A stretch of DNA of 64,000 nt from Pirellulaceae bacterium (GCA_026004795.1 BPJV01000004.1:558001-622000), one strand, 5' to 3'; positions 27,772 to 37,304 are shown, counted from the first letter of the stretch. Notes: generated by a model not told the origin, from the sequence alone. A program made the numbers and translations.

Positions 27772-30129
27772 TCACTCATCGTCGTTCGGTTCCGGTGTGG
27801 GGCTAATGAGAGGACCATCGGATGGGGGTGGTGCAAGCGGTCTGAGTTGCAGCTCAGAAAACGGATTGTCATTCAACGGCTGCAGCATCTCCGGAGCGAG
27901 GGTTTGCTCAGGCGTTGCGATTCCCAACTTGCGCACCAACTCGCCACAAGAGATCATCGCGGCACCCCAGTACGGGTTTTTCAATTCCGGTGTGTTCTGC
28001 ATCCAATCACCACCTCCGCCGGGAACCATAGGGCAGTAAAAGTGGTAAAGATGGGCCATTGTTTGCGGCCCGCGGATGCGATGAACGATGCGCAACAGAG
28101 AGTGGCTGAGGCGCCGGAACGCGATGCGAGCCGTGTCGAGCGATACGGTCAAGTTGTTGGCAGCATCCACAGCGTCTTGCAACTCGAGCATGATACTGGC
28201 GTCGTCCCACGTTCGGCTGGCGAGAAGCCGTTGTAGGTTGGTGCTCATTCGCTCGACGGCAATCACCGGCGGTACCATGTCGGCAGCCAGCGCTGAGTGG
28301 ATATCGAAGTAGGCTGCCAGGGCATCGTCGAGCCATTGCGCGGCCTGGTCGGTTAACAGTCGAGGGCGCACGGGAGGCAACTCGAGAGGGCCGGGTGGAA
28401 ACTGAGGAGCTTTGCTGGGGGCGAGCAAGGAGGGATTTCCTGCCAACTGAGACTGTGAGTCGATCAGGAAATTGCCATCGGTGGCGACGATCTCTCCCGG
28501 TTTGAGACCGGTGGCGATAATTGCCCACTGATCGGTGAGCGCGGCAACGCGAACACGACGCACTTCGAACCTTCCCGGTTCGGCCTCCACATAGACCACG
28601 CTATTGCCACCGGCCATGAGCACTGCTGGCCGCGGCACGGTGATTACCGTTTCATCGTCCAGCGGCTTTGCCGAAAACCCCAGTTGACTGGTGGGAATCA
28701 GCTCCATGCCGCAAATAGGGCATTGCCCCGGTTGATCGCGCACGATCTGCGGGTGCATGGGGCTGATATACTTGCCCGCTAAGGCAGGGTCGTAAACTTG
28801 ATCCCGGGGCAGCGCCGGAACACGAATTCGGGCCGATGCGTAGTCGCCGGGCCGCAGCTTTCCGTCCAGGTTGAGCATTTCCACACGGACCTTCACGGTG
28901 CGTGTACGGCGATCAACGGTAGGATCGACGAAGGCGACACGGCCCGTAAAAACCACTCCTGGCGCCGCATCGATCTCGGCTTCCACTTCTTGCCCATAGC
29001 GAACGACTGCTGCATCATCGGGGAACAGATCGAGCATCAACCACACACTACTGAGATCTGCCACACGGTGGATGGTCTGGCCGATGCTGACATAATCTCC
29101 TTCCACCACCGCCTTCTCGATTACCGTTCCTTGCTGTGGCGATTTGATGCGCAATCGCGACGCCGGCTGATTCGACTGGCGCAATTCTTCGATCTGAGAA
29201 TCGGTGAGGCCGAGTTCGCGAAGTTTCTCTTCGGCGAGCAGCACTAGCCGTGCATCGTCCGCGAAACGCGAATTCCCTTGCCGCTCGAGGGCCGACAGAT
29301 ACTCTACCTGGGCAGTGTAAAGATCCGGGCTGTACAGTAACGCCAGGTCATCATTTTTCTGCACCGGTACGCCCACATAGTCGGCATACAACCGCTCGAT
29401 CCGCCCGTCGACGCGTGCGGCAATCGTCGCCAGTCGGCTTTGGTCGTAATCGATCGCGCCAATCGTGCGAATCGTGCGATCCACCTTTTGCTTAATGACC
29501 ATGGCGGTGCGGATGCCTACCAAACGCCGCGCGACCGGATCGATGACCACGGTTTTGCCATCCGACGCCGGGCTGGAGGTGGCTTCTACCAGTTCCATTC
29601 CGCAAACCGGACAGCGTCCCGGCTGGGTCGAGGGGGGAACGCACATCATCGGGCAGATGTAGCGTTTGGTACTCGACGCTGCATTCGACTCGCCATTGCG
29701 ATCGCCGGCCGTTGGATCTCCTGTGGACAACCATCCGATGCGCTGAGCCAGACCGATCGCGAACAAGATCAATAGCACCACGCCGATGATGGAAGCGATC
29801 GCTAGCAGGCGGCGCAATAGCCATGGGCCGATGGTCGAGCAAGCATGGTCCCCACTGGCGGCCTGCGCCCGAAGCGGTTCGCTCGGTGTTGACTCACTCT
29901 CAATGACGGGACCGACCGCGGGCGCGGCGCCTGATTCTCCTTCCGCGCTAGACGCGCTCAAGGATTCTCCCGAGGGTGATGGAGGGAGGGGCTGAGCCTT
30001 CCCATGGAGTTCCTCGGATGAGCGATGATCGGCGGCTTCACCGCTCTCGGGGGCAACCGTTCCCGGTTCTGCTGCCGCTGCGGGAGGGCTGGCTGCCGGA
30101 GGCCGTGTTCGTTTTTTGTCTTCGTTCAT
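27772..30129 (-). CDS. cusB: CusB-type efflux periplasmic adaptor with two metal-binding Cys domains and C-terminal DUF3347
   Basis: 785 residues. A long Pro/Ala/Ser cytoplasmic tail precedes one membrane helix (about 107-128). A heavy-metal-binding domain follows at 157-182 (YICPMMC... CPVCGMELV), then the barrel-sandwich/helical-hairpin adaptor core, a second such domain at about 453-480 (YISPMHP... CPICGMELI), and the beta-barrel end. The C-terminal region (about 620-765) matches DUF3347: 'FRRLSHSLLRI' and 'FYCPMVPGGGGDWMQ' followed by 'NPYWGAAMISCGELV'. It should link the CusA pump to an outer-membrane channel and pass metal to it. No outer-membrane factor gene is in the cluster. ATG start at 30129. 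Confidence 0.92.
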   Translation of the reverse strand: MNEDKKRTRPPAASPPAAAAEPGTVAPESGEAADHRSSEELHGKAQPLPPSPSGESLSASSAEGESGAAPAVGPVIESESTPSEPLRAQAASGDHACSTIGPWLLRRLLAIASIIGVVLLILFAIGLAQRIGWLSTGDPTAGDRNGESNAASSTKRYICPMMCVPPSTQPGRCPVCGMELVEATSSPASDGKTVVIDPVARRLVGIRTAMVIKQKVDRTIRTIGAIDYDQSRLATIAARVDGRIERLYADYVGVPVQKNDDLALLYSPDLYTAQVEYLSALERQGNSRFADDARLVLLAEEKLRELGLTDSQIEELRQSNQPASRLRIKSPQQGTVIEKAVVEGDYVSIGQTIHRVADLSSVWLMLDLFPDDAAVVRYGQEVEAEIDAAPGVVFTGRVAFVDPTVDRRTRTVKVRVEMLNLDGKLRPGDYASARIRVPALPRDQVYDPALAGKYISPMHPQIVRDQPGQCPICGMELIPTSQLGFSAKPLDDETVITVPRPAVLMAGGNSVVYVEAEPGRFEVRRVRVAALTDQWAIIATGLKPGEIVATDGNFLIDSQSQLAGNPSLLAPSKAPQFPPGPLELPPVRPRLLTDQAAQWLDDALAAYFDIHSALAADMVPPVIAVERMSTNLQRLLASRTWDDASIMLELQDAVDAANNLTVSLDTARIAFRRLSHSLLRIVHRIRGPQTMAHLYHFYCPMVPGGGGDWMQNTPELKNPYWGAAMISCGELVRKLGIATPEQTLAPEMLQPLNDNPFSELQLRPLAPPPSDGPLISPTPEPNDDE

Positions 30130-30418
30130 CGATGCACTATCAACAAATTAATGCCACAAGTTATTGCTCAGAAGGTGCGAACGGACGCTAGTCACCTGGC
30201 GAGGTTGCACTCGGTCGGCCATCAGGGAAGGACGCGACCACGGCGGTGAGCCAGAAGCCACTCCCTATCGTGTGTGCGAAGAAACGGTGCCAAGCGGTCA
30301 GCCCTCACGCACCGCAGCTATCGCCGGCCGTAAGGGGGCATCCAACTTGGGCGGCGCGAGGGATCAACGGCAAAGTTGATCGAAGGCGCGCGGCTACCGA
30401 ACGGCAGAATGCGATCGA

Positions 30419-31315
30419 TTACAATCGCCACACACAAAGAGAAGCTTGGAGCGAGTCCGCCTGCACAGGTCTACCCCAATCCCCACCGCGAATGGTGCGG
30501 CAACCGTGGGGGAACAGCGTCGGTACAAGATGGACGCTCAGGAAGTTATGGCCTGCTAGAGATTCGCGTAGAAGACGCGACGTAGCGTTACTTCGCGGTT
30601 TTTCGACCGGAGGAGGTGGCGCGGTTTCAACGCGACAAAGACAACGACCGGCGAGCTGAGGGGCGCGTTCACCTGCAGCGACGTCGGATGCCTGGCCGTT
30701 CTTAACCCGCTCTTGAGCCAAGAGGCCATGACCGTGGCGATCATCCTGTCGGAACTGGCCAGGGAACTCTACCGTTTTTCTAGATCTCGCGTGGCGGCGC
30801 GCATCCCTGATGGCCAAGGCAGAGGCGTTCGCCATGCTCAGGGTAGCAACAAACCGACGAGGTGCTCCTGCTGGCCCGCTATCCATCCCCCAAGAATGCC
30901 CCAAAGGCAACCTCGAAGCCCCTGGCGGAATCAGTTCGTCACCAGTAGGTGACACGGAGGCACAGCAGCCGTGTGCGTCCTCTCTGCCACTCAATTCGGC
31001 GACGCGACCACCCGCTGGATGGAAGGCAACGCTCGTTGTTCTTAGCACGCGGTGCGTCGTCGTGGGGCGGCAACAACGACAGACGTCATCGGGGCTGGCC
31101 ACTCGGCAACAATGGCAGCCGCGGCACGTGGCGTCAGAGCCGTTTGGTGAGTCGCATTTCTCGTGGAGCCTCGCGCTGGACGCGGAGCACTGGTTCGCCA
31201 GCGAGGGAAACATACCCATGGGCGCGATGGGACCACAGACTTGCTGCACCACCAAACAGAAGGCGAGCAACCATCGCCAGGTGAACGGTCTGCAATTATG
31301 GGTACGTCTACTCAT
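30419..31315 (-). CDS. Cys-rich putative exported protein at head of efflux operon
   Basis: 298 residues from ATG 31315 (the frame itself opens at a TTG, 31354). Residues about 12-33 form a signal-peptide-like hydrophobic segment (WRWLLAFCLVVQQVCG). The next 60 residues hold a dense Cys cluster, 'CRGCHCCRVASPDDVCRCC', suggestive of metal binding. The second half is Arg/Pro-rich and less protein-like, and an overlapping frame (30556-30744) offers a different tail, so a frameshift or a wrong C terminus is possible. It lies 290 bp upstream of cusB on the same strand. I do not recognise the family; the link to metal handling is inference. Confidence 0.45.
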   Translation of the reverse strand: MSRRTHNCRPFTWRWLLAFCLVVQQVCGPIAPMGMFPSLANQCSASSARLHEKCDSPNGSDATCRGCHCCRVASPDDVCRCCRPTTTHRVLRTTSVAFHPAGGRVAELSGREDAHGCCASVSPTGDELIPPGASRLPLGHSWGMDSGPAGAPRRFVATLSMANASALAIRDARRHARSRKTVEFPGQFRQDDRHGHGLLAQERVKNGQASDVAAGERAPQLAGRCLCRVETAPPPPVEKPRSNATSRLLRESLAGHNFLSVHLVPTLFPHGCRTIRGGDWGRPVQADSLQASLCVWRL

Positions 31316-31478
31316 TACGTTGGCTTCGCTCGGAAGCAGCGCTGGCCCGGACAATACCCCCTACGGGTATTTGTCTTCTTCTATGCAGAATATCCCACCG
31401 CTGCTGACGTGGCAAGAGCGATCGAAAAATGAATCGCCAGCGGATGGAACCATCTGTGGGGTGTCGGTTGTCGGTTCC

Positions 31479-32936
31479 TCAGAGGTAGGGAGATCCTAAG
31501 CGAGCAAACCCATTACGCACTTTTTGCCACAAAGGCAACTGCTCGAGCTGGGTGATGGTAAGTGGGTGGGATTGTTGCATTTTCGTATGCGCGATTGATT
31601 CCAACTTGTCCACGAATTGCCGATCGTAACATTCGACGGCCACTTCGAAGTTAAGCCTTAGACTGCGCTGGTCCCAATTGGCCGAACCGATCATGCCCCA
31701 TGCTCCGTCGACGACGGTGATCTTCGAATGGTCGAAAGGGGGTGGCGACAGCCAGACGTGGCAACCGGCCTTCAACAAGGAAGCCAAGGTAGCGGTCGTC
31801 GCCCACTGCACCAAACGCAGGTTATTTCTGGCAGGCAGGACGATATCGACCCGAACACCTTTGAGAGCCGCCACGCTAAGGGCCATGATCATCGGCGGCT
31901 CGGGGACAAAATAGGGAGTCACGATGAGGATGGAGCGATGGGCTACTGAGATCGCGCCGTGCAGGAGACGAGCCAGGCGGGCAATGTCTTCATCGGGACC
32001 ATCGGCGATGCAGCGACACAGGGTTTCACCTCCGCGACTGATTGGCCCGTACCACCGCCCTCCTTCCAAGAGTTCCCCCGTGGTGAAACTCCAATCGATG
32101 GCGAAGACGGATTGCAGTTGATGGACGACGGGGCCGTCAACCCGAAAATGGACATCTTGGATCGCATGTTCGGGGGCCACGTCGGCATAATTTCCTTCGC
32201 GGAGGTTCATGCCGCCGGTAAAGGCCACCTTGCCGTCGACCACCAAGATTTTCCGATGATTGCGCAGATTGGAGTAACGGAAATGCCAAGGTTGCAACGT
32301 GGGCAGGAAACAAGCGACCGGGACCTCGTACTGGTGGAGCAGTTTGACCGCGCTGGGCCATGAGTAGCGTCGTCCCACGTCATCGATCAGCACCCGCACT
32401 GCGACTCCGCGGCGGTGGGCCCGTCCGAGTGCCTCGGCAAATGCTTGGCCGGCTCGGTCGTAGTCGAAGATGTAGGTGCACAGCGTGACCGACACGGCAG
32501 CCTGATCAATCGCTTGGAGCATCGCGGGGAACGCTTCGTCCCCTCCCAGCAACGGCTGCAAATGGTTGCCTTCCGTGAGTGGTTCGTTGCTCACCCGATG
32601 CCCGAGCGACGCCAGTTCCGCGAGCGTCCCGAGTCGGCTCCGCAGCTCCGCCGTAAGCGGTTCATCCATCACGGGGTGGTAAGGCCGATCCGGTTGCACG
32701 AGGCCACCACGCAACCGCGCTGCCCGACGTGCGATGCGGTTGATACCGAACAGGTAATACAAAAGACTGCCCAGCAAGGGCGTTAGCCAAATAACGCCGA
32801 TCCATCCGATCGCCGCGCGTGGATCCTCCTTGCGAAGAACGACGTGGACGGACGCCAGGATGGCGACGGCTACGTTAACTAGCGGGAGGAAAAGGTACCA
32901 AAAGTCGATCCACCAAACGATCGCCGAGCTCCTCAA
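31479..32936 (-). CDS. cls: Cardiolipin synthase (phospholipase D family)
   Basis: 485 residues, typical for bacterial Cls. Two N-terminal membrane helices (about 10-65) are followed by two PLD domains, each with an HKD motif: 'HRKILVVDGKVAFTGG' (about 225) and 'HSKITVVDGAWGMIGSAN' (about 400). It joins two phosphatidylglycerol molecules at the inner membrane to make cardiolipin. The start codon is TTG (minus strand, 32936-32934). It overlaps the stop of the upstream fusion gene as TTGA, so translation is probably coupled. Confidence 0.92.
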   Translation of the reverse strand: MRSSAIVWWIDFWYLFLPLVNVAVAILASVHVVLRKEDPRAAIGWIGVIWLTPLLGSLLYYLFGINRIARRAARLRGGLVQPDRPYHPVMDEPLTAELRSRLGTLAELASLGHRVSNEPLTEGNHLQPLLGGDEAFPAMLQAIDQAAVSVTLCTYIFDYDRAGQAFAEALGRAHRRGVAVRVLIDDVGRRYSWPSAVKLLHQYEVPVACFLPTLQPWHFRYSNLRNHRKILVVDGKVAFTGGMNLREGNYADVAPEHAIQDVHFRVDGPVVHQLQSVFAIDWSFTTGELLEGGRWYGPISRGGETLCRCIADGPDEDIARLARLLHGAISVAHRSILIVTPYFVPEPPMIMALSVAALKGVRVDIVLPARNNLRLVQWATTATLASLLKAGCHVWLSPPPFDHSKITVVDGAWGMIGSANWDQRSLRLNFEVAVECYDRQFVDKLESIAHTKMQQSHPLTITQLEQLPLWQKVRNGFARLGSPYL

Positions 32937-34285
32937 TCGGGGGCACGAAAACGCAGCATGTAATTCTCTTTAAATCCAGGAATTATCGGTTCGTCAAGGA
33001 ATACAAACCCCGCCTGCTCGATCTCCCGCCGAAAATCATGCTTGCCCCCGCGCACATGACTGAGAACCCAATCAGAAGATTTACCGGGTATCCGCTCGAA
33101 ATCGATCACGATCAAGGTACCACCAGGTCGCAGCGCCCGCCGGATTGATTTCAACGTTGCCACGGGATATTCAAAATGATGGTAGGTGTCGCACACGAAG
33201 ACAACATCGACCGAATCGGGAGGAAGTGTGATCGAGCGCGGAGGCGCCAGCACGACCGTAAGATTAGCGATCCGGTCGACATCCGCCTGCGTGACGATGT
33301 GCTCGGCAAAAGCTGGCGAGATATCTACGGCAAATACCCAACCAGTGTCGCCAACGGTCCGGGCGAAAAGCTTGGAATAAAAACCGGTGCCAGCGCCCAC
33401 GTCGGCAACCCGATCCCCGGTCTTTATTCCCGTCGCGGCCACTACCTCGTGACGGTGAGCATAGACCTCGCGGCTTTCCATTTCGAATCGCTGGATCCAG
33501 TTGCTGACATCGAGATGCGGGTCGAGAAAACTGGCATTGATGCCGGGACGCACACGACGCTCGTCATTGTGTCGCGCGATGTAGTCCTTGGCTTTTTCCA
33601 GATAGCCGGCGGTGCGCAAGCCAAGCTGTTTAGCTTCCTCGATGGCTTTCTCCAGCTCCACGCCCTCGTCCAAAACGCGGTACACCAGCCAGACAGCCGA
33701 TGCTCGGTTGGCCGATCCACAGTGGATCAATGTCGGATGCTCTCGACTTTCGCGCAGCAAACGACGGACTTTATCGAAGACTTCGTCGGTCAATGATTCG
33801 GGGCCCGCGAACGGGATGGAAATAAACTCGATGCCCGCTTTACGCAGCAAACCGCCTTCGTCCCAATCGACTTCGCCGTCGGTGCGCAACGAGATGACAC
33901 GCTCGATCCCCTGTTCTTTCAGACGGATGATATCCTCCGGGCTCGGCTGCCCGGCAACAAAAAGATCCCCGCAACGATGCACATTGCGCGTTTCCCCCAG
34001 CACCACCGGCTCCACTGGAGCGACTTCCGGCAGTTCGCTCGTCGACGCTGCCGGTACCGATTCTCCGGCCGCTTCCGAATCACTCGGCAGCGAGGCGGCG
34101 TCCTGCCCGGGGGCGACGTCCGCCGCGGCGCGCTGCTGTTGTCCCCATAAGCATGGTAAGGGGAGAACAATCAGCCCGACGCCGATTAGGACGTAGGCGA
34201 TACGTGGTAATAAGAAACACGCCAAGCCATTCCGGCCCTCGCTCTCCGTAAGCATACGATCGGGGGATACTCGTCGATCAACCAT
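32933..34285 (-). CDS. Membrane-anchored DUF442/BLH phosphatase-like domain fused to SAM methyltransferase
   Basis: 450 residues. GGAG seven nt before ATG 34285 favours this start over GTG 34333 or ATG 34291. A hydrophobic segment (about 20-47) precedes a low-complexity Ala/Ser/Pro linker to about 95. Residues about 99-240 match the DUF442/beta-lactamase-hydrolase-like phosphatase family: 'LFVAGQPSPEDIIRLKEQGI', then the nucleophile loop H-C189-G-S-A-N-R194. Residues about 255-450 are a class I methyltransferase with motif I 'DVGAGTGFYS' (about 295) and acidic 'AVDIS'. The gene ends inside the cls start, suggesting an envelope or lipid role. Substrates of both domains are unknown. Confidence 0.8.
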   Translation of the reverse strand: MVDRRVSPDRMLTESEGRNGLACFLLPRIAYVLIGVGLIVLPLPCLWGQQQRAAADVAPGQDAASLPSDSEAAGESVPAASTSELPEVAPVEPVVLGETRNVHRCGDLFVAGQPSPEDIIRLKEQGIERVISLRTDGEVDWDEGGLLRKAGIEFISIPFAGPESLTDEVFDKVRRLLRESREHPTLIHCGSANRASAVWLVYRVLDEGVELEKAIEEAKQLGLRTAGYLEKAKDYIARHNDERRVRPGINASFLDPHLDVSNWIQRFEMESREVYAHRHEVVAATGIKTGDRVADVGAGTGFYSKLFARTVGDTGWVFAVDISPAFAEHIVTQADVDRIANLTVVLAPPRSITLPPDSVDVVFVCDTYHHFEYPVATLKSIRRALRPGGTLIVIDFERIPGKSSDWVLSHVRGGKHDFRREIEQAGFVFLDEPIIPGFKENYMLRFRAPD

Positions 34286-34625
34286 CGCCATTCTCCAATT
34301 GGGATACCAAGCTTCGTTCCACAGATCTTCCACCGCCGAGGTCCCATCGGCCTAACCCGCGGTCTCTACAGCGAATCCCTCAGGCAGCGCGACAGCAAAA
34401 AGTGGTGTGGGCAGTAGCTGTCCGCTGCCGCGCTGGAATTCTACATCGCCCCGAGACACTAACGGGTACCAGGAAACCGGCGTGCTAACAAGCCATGTGT
34501 CTTTACGGACGCTAGATGGACCAATCCACCATCTTATGATACGGGCTGGATCCAGGGGAGAAGGGCCGTGGGGGAACGTTCAAGATTACCAATGCATCTC
34601 TCGTTCGCCTCGGTAAGCAAGTCCA
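34286..34625. other. Gap between the beta-propeller and fusion-protein genes
   Basis: About 340 bp with no supported gene or clear terminator. It should hold the promoter of the minus-strand methyltransferase-cls operon. Confidence 0.4.
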
Positions 34626-36008
34626 TTAGTTGTCGCTGGCGCGGCGCAAGCAGACCAATTTCTCTCGGCGCTGTTCCCCTATCCCCATCCCGAGGCGCAG
34701 AAAAATGTCTCCCCCGACAATGGCGGGGCTAGCGTAACAGTCATCGCCCAGTGAGTTTACGGCAATCTCTTGAAATTCCTCGGGATTGGCAGCCAGTACA
34801 AAGTGCTTCCCACTCAAATTGCTCACGAAGATCTTATCGTTGCACAACACTGGCGATGCGGAGAAGTTTCCGCCGAGTCGATGCTTCCATCGCTCCCTAC
34901 CGTCGGTGGCTGACCAGCAGTAAGCAATGCCATTGTCGCTAATAGCGTAAACATGACCATCGGTGACCAGCAGCGAAGGCTCATAGACTTTGATGCGATT
35001 GTCCCATAGTTTGACGCCATCGTGGGACAACGCCACCGTTTGGGACCGGGGATAACCGCCGCTGGCGTAGACCATTCCATTCCACGCCACCATCGTGCCA
35101 CAGGTTGTTTCGGTCGTTTCGTTAGCGGACCAGACGCGCCGTCCTGTGTGAGGATCGTAAGCCACCACTTGGTCACACCCACAAAGGAATATTCGGTCCT
35201 GGCCGTCGATGCGCGCGATCATCGGCGAGGAACAGGAGGCACCGGGTGGGCGGGCGACGCGCCACGCGACTCTCCCCGTCTCGCTGTCCAGGGCGACGAG
35301 AAACCCTCCACCGCTGTGGTCCGCGGCAACGATGACCAGAGATTGGTACAGCAATGGTGAGGGAGCATAACCGAACTTGGAGATAAACGGTCCCAGGTCC
35401 TGACGCCAGACGATGTTTCCCTCCATGTCCAACGCGGTGGTCGTAATGCTACCGGCGTGGAAAAACGTGGCATAAATTCGACTACCATCACAGGCAACCG
35501 TACTGTTGGCATGCGAAGCTTTCTGATGCACTTCGTTGCGGCGCGGGAAATTGCCTTCGTGAATCAGCGTTTGGAACACTAAATCACCCGTATCCCGTGC
35601 GTAGGCAACGACCAGTTGTTGCTCCAGCGGTTCGATGGCAGTTGCCAGAATGACTCGATCGGACACCACCACAGGGGAAGCGTGTCCTCTCCCAGGCACG
35701 TCAGCTACCCAGCGGACATTTTCCGAGGTACTCCAGTGCGTGGGAGGATCCTGTCCCTCGGGAGCGATGCCATCATTGGTGGGACCACGCCACATGGGCC
35801 ACTGGTCTCGCAGGTGGTCATGCGACACATCCTTCACCGTCACCCCGCTCGCCTCCACCGATACCTCGTCGACGAAAGTTCGCCGAGTGCAGCCTGCGGT
35901 GGCGGCGAGGACAAGCGACAGGACAAGGCCACCGTTCCAGCATTGCCAGGCGGTGCTCAGCAAACGTAGGACGGCATCCCCAGGCATGGTCGTGGTGGCA
36001 GCTCTCAT
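34626..36008 (-). CDS. PQQ-type beta-propeller lipoprotein
   Basis: 460 residues. GAGGAGC before ATG 36008 sets the start. A lipobox ends the signal (LVLAATAGC, about residue 40). Then comes 'WPMWRGPTNDGIAPEGQ', the hallmark opening of planctomycete PQQ-like propellers, and repeated blades with the 'VALDSETGRVAWRV', 'VAYDPHTGRRVWSANE' and 'YCWSATDGRERWKHRL' signature (A-x-D-x-x-T-G-x-x-x-W). It resembles BamB and quinoprotein dehydrogenases in fold, but no PQQ or calcium ligand set is evident, so it is probably a structural or binding propeller outside the cytoplasm. Confidence 0.85.
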   Translation of the reverse strand: MRAATTTMPGDAVLRLLSTAWQCWNGGLVLSLVLAATAGCTRRTFVDEVSVEASGVTVKDVSHDHLRDQWPMWRGPTNDGIAPEGQDPPTHWSTSENVRWVADVPGRGHASPVVVSDRVILATAIEPLEQQLVVAYARDTGDLVFQTLIHEGNFPRRNEVHQKASHANSTVACDGSRIYATFFHAGSITTTALDMEGNIVWRQDLGPFISKFGYAPSPLLYQSLVIVAADHSGGGFLVALDSETGRVAWRVARPPGASCSSPMIARIDGQDRIFLCGCDQVVAYDPHTGRRVWSANETTETTCGTMVAWNGMVYASGGYPRSQTVALSHDGVKLWDNRIKVYEPSLLVTDGHVYAISDNGIAYCWSATDGRERWKHRLGGNFSASPVLCNDKIFVSNLSGKHFVLAANPEEFQEIAVNSLGDDCYASPAIVGGDIFLRLGMGIGEQRREKLVCLRRASDN

Positions 36009-36185
36009 GGTCGTGCTCCTCGTCGCAACGGCAAACAACCTTTCCTGTCTCATTCCGTCCATGGGCAACTCGATCCAGTCGATCGGAAGAACGGCAGTAC
36101 CAGCCAACGGTGCTACCGTGGCGAACACTCGACTGCTCCGGTCCCCCCTGCCGCGGCACTCGGTAGAGCAGACTGCTACGGCTGC

Positions 36186-37004
36186 CTACTGACGTACGCG
36201 ATCCAACAACCGCCCGGGGCTTCCCATCATATGGTATCCCCCATCGACGTGCAGAATCTCGCCAGTGACGCCATCACTCATGTCACTTAACAGGAATGCC
36301 CCGCAACGTCCCACTTCATCGTGCGTGATGTTGCGCCCCATGGGAGCCATCCACTCGTAGAGTTTCAGCATCTCGTCGACACCAGCCGCCCTCCCTGCCA
36401 GCGTGCGCACAGGGCCCGCGCTGAGCGCGTTGACGCGAATACCACGTGGCCCCAAGTCATAGGCCAAGTAGCGGACGGAGGCTTCCAATGCGGCCTTGCA
36501 AACTCCCATCACGTTATAACCCGGAACACACTTTTCCCCTCCAAAGTAGGTCATCGCCGCAATCGCCGCTCGGTCATTGAGGATCTCTCGCGCCGCGTTG
36601 CACACAGCAATCAGGCTGTACACGCTGACGTCCATGGCTAAAGCGAACCCACTGCGACTGGTCTCGATGGTGTCGCGAGCCAGATCCTGTCGATCTGCAA
36701 AAGCGATGGAGTGCAACAGGAAGTCGATTTTCCCGAAGTGCTCTCGCGTCGTTTCCATTACTTGGCGAATCTGGTCATCTTGTTGGACATCGAGCGGAAC
36801 GAGGAATTTCGCTTGCTCGTAGCCTTCGAGAAGTTTGCTTACGCGACGGCGATTTTTTTGCCGGGAATCTTCCGGGTTGTCCGGCAAGTGAGTAAAACCG
36901 CACTCGCCACCCTGGTTCATGATCTGCTGAGCGATCGCCCAAGCAATGGAGTTCTCATTCGCCACACCCAAGATCAAGCCACGCTTGCCCGCGAATAAAC
37001 TCAT
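36186..37004 (-). CDS. fabI: Enoyl-[acyl-carrier-protein] reductase (NADH)
   Basis: 272 residues, normal for FabI, which performs the last reduction in each round of fatty acid elongation. The N terminus has the FabI version of the nucleotide motif, 'GLILGVANENSIAWAIAQ'. The catalytic Tyr and Lys are in 'GYNVMGVCKAALEASVRYLA' (Y-x6-K), and the C terminus has 'ITHDEVGRCGAFLLSDMSDGVTGEILHVDGGYH'. An acyl carrier protein gene lies 300 bp upstream on the same strand. Confidence 0.96.
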   Translation of the reverse strand: MSLFAGKRGLILGVANENSIAWAIAQQIMNQGGECGFTHLPDNPEDSRQKNRRRVSKLLEGYEQAKFLVPLDVQQDDQIRQVMETTREHFGKIDFLLHSIAFADRQDLARDTIETSRSGFALAMDVSVYSLIAVCNAAREILNDRAAIAAMTYFGGEKCVPGYNVMGVCKAALEASVRYLAYDLGPRGIRVNALSAGPVRTLAGRAAGVDEMLKLYEWMAPMGRNITHDEVGRCGAFLLSDMSDGVTGEILHVDGGYHMMGSPGRLLDRVRQ

Positions 37005-37304
37005 CGAATCTCAACTCCTATTGTTCTTTCACTCATGTGGGGAATTCACCAACGCTGTGCGTCGAGGTCGAAGCACGTGCTGCAGTCTAAGCAGCCCATT
37101 GTTTTACCCACCCCTCAACTTTCTACTACGGGGTTACCCGACAAAACCATGGGAGAGCACTTGCGGGAAGGCGACCGCTAGGCAGTTGGTCGCAAGCTTT
37201 GCATCGCGACGCCCGCTACCAGGAGGTGCGAGCGTGCGGCCAGGACACTCGGCATGGGGTAGAGCAAGAAACACTGTGGGGTATTGGGTGGCGGGAAACC
37301 GCGA
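37005..37304. other. 300-bp gap between the acyl carrier protein gene and fabI
   Basis: No gene or terminator-like hairpin is evident. fabI could be read from its own promoter here or from the upstream carrier-protein transcript. Confidence 0.35.
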
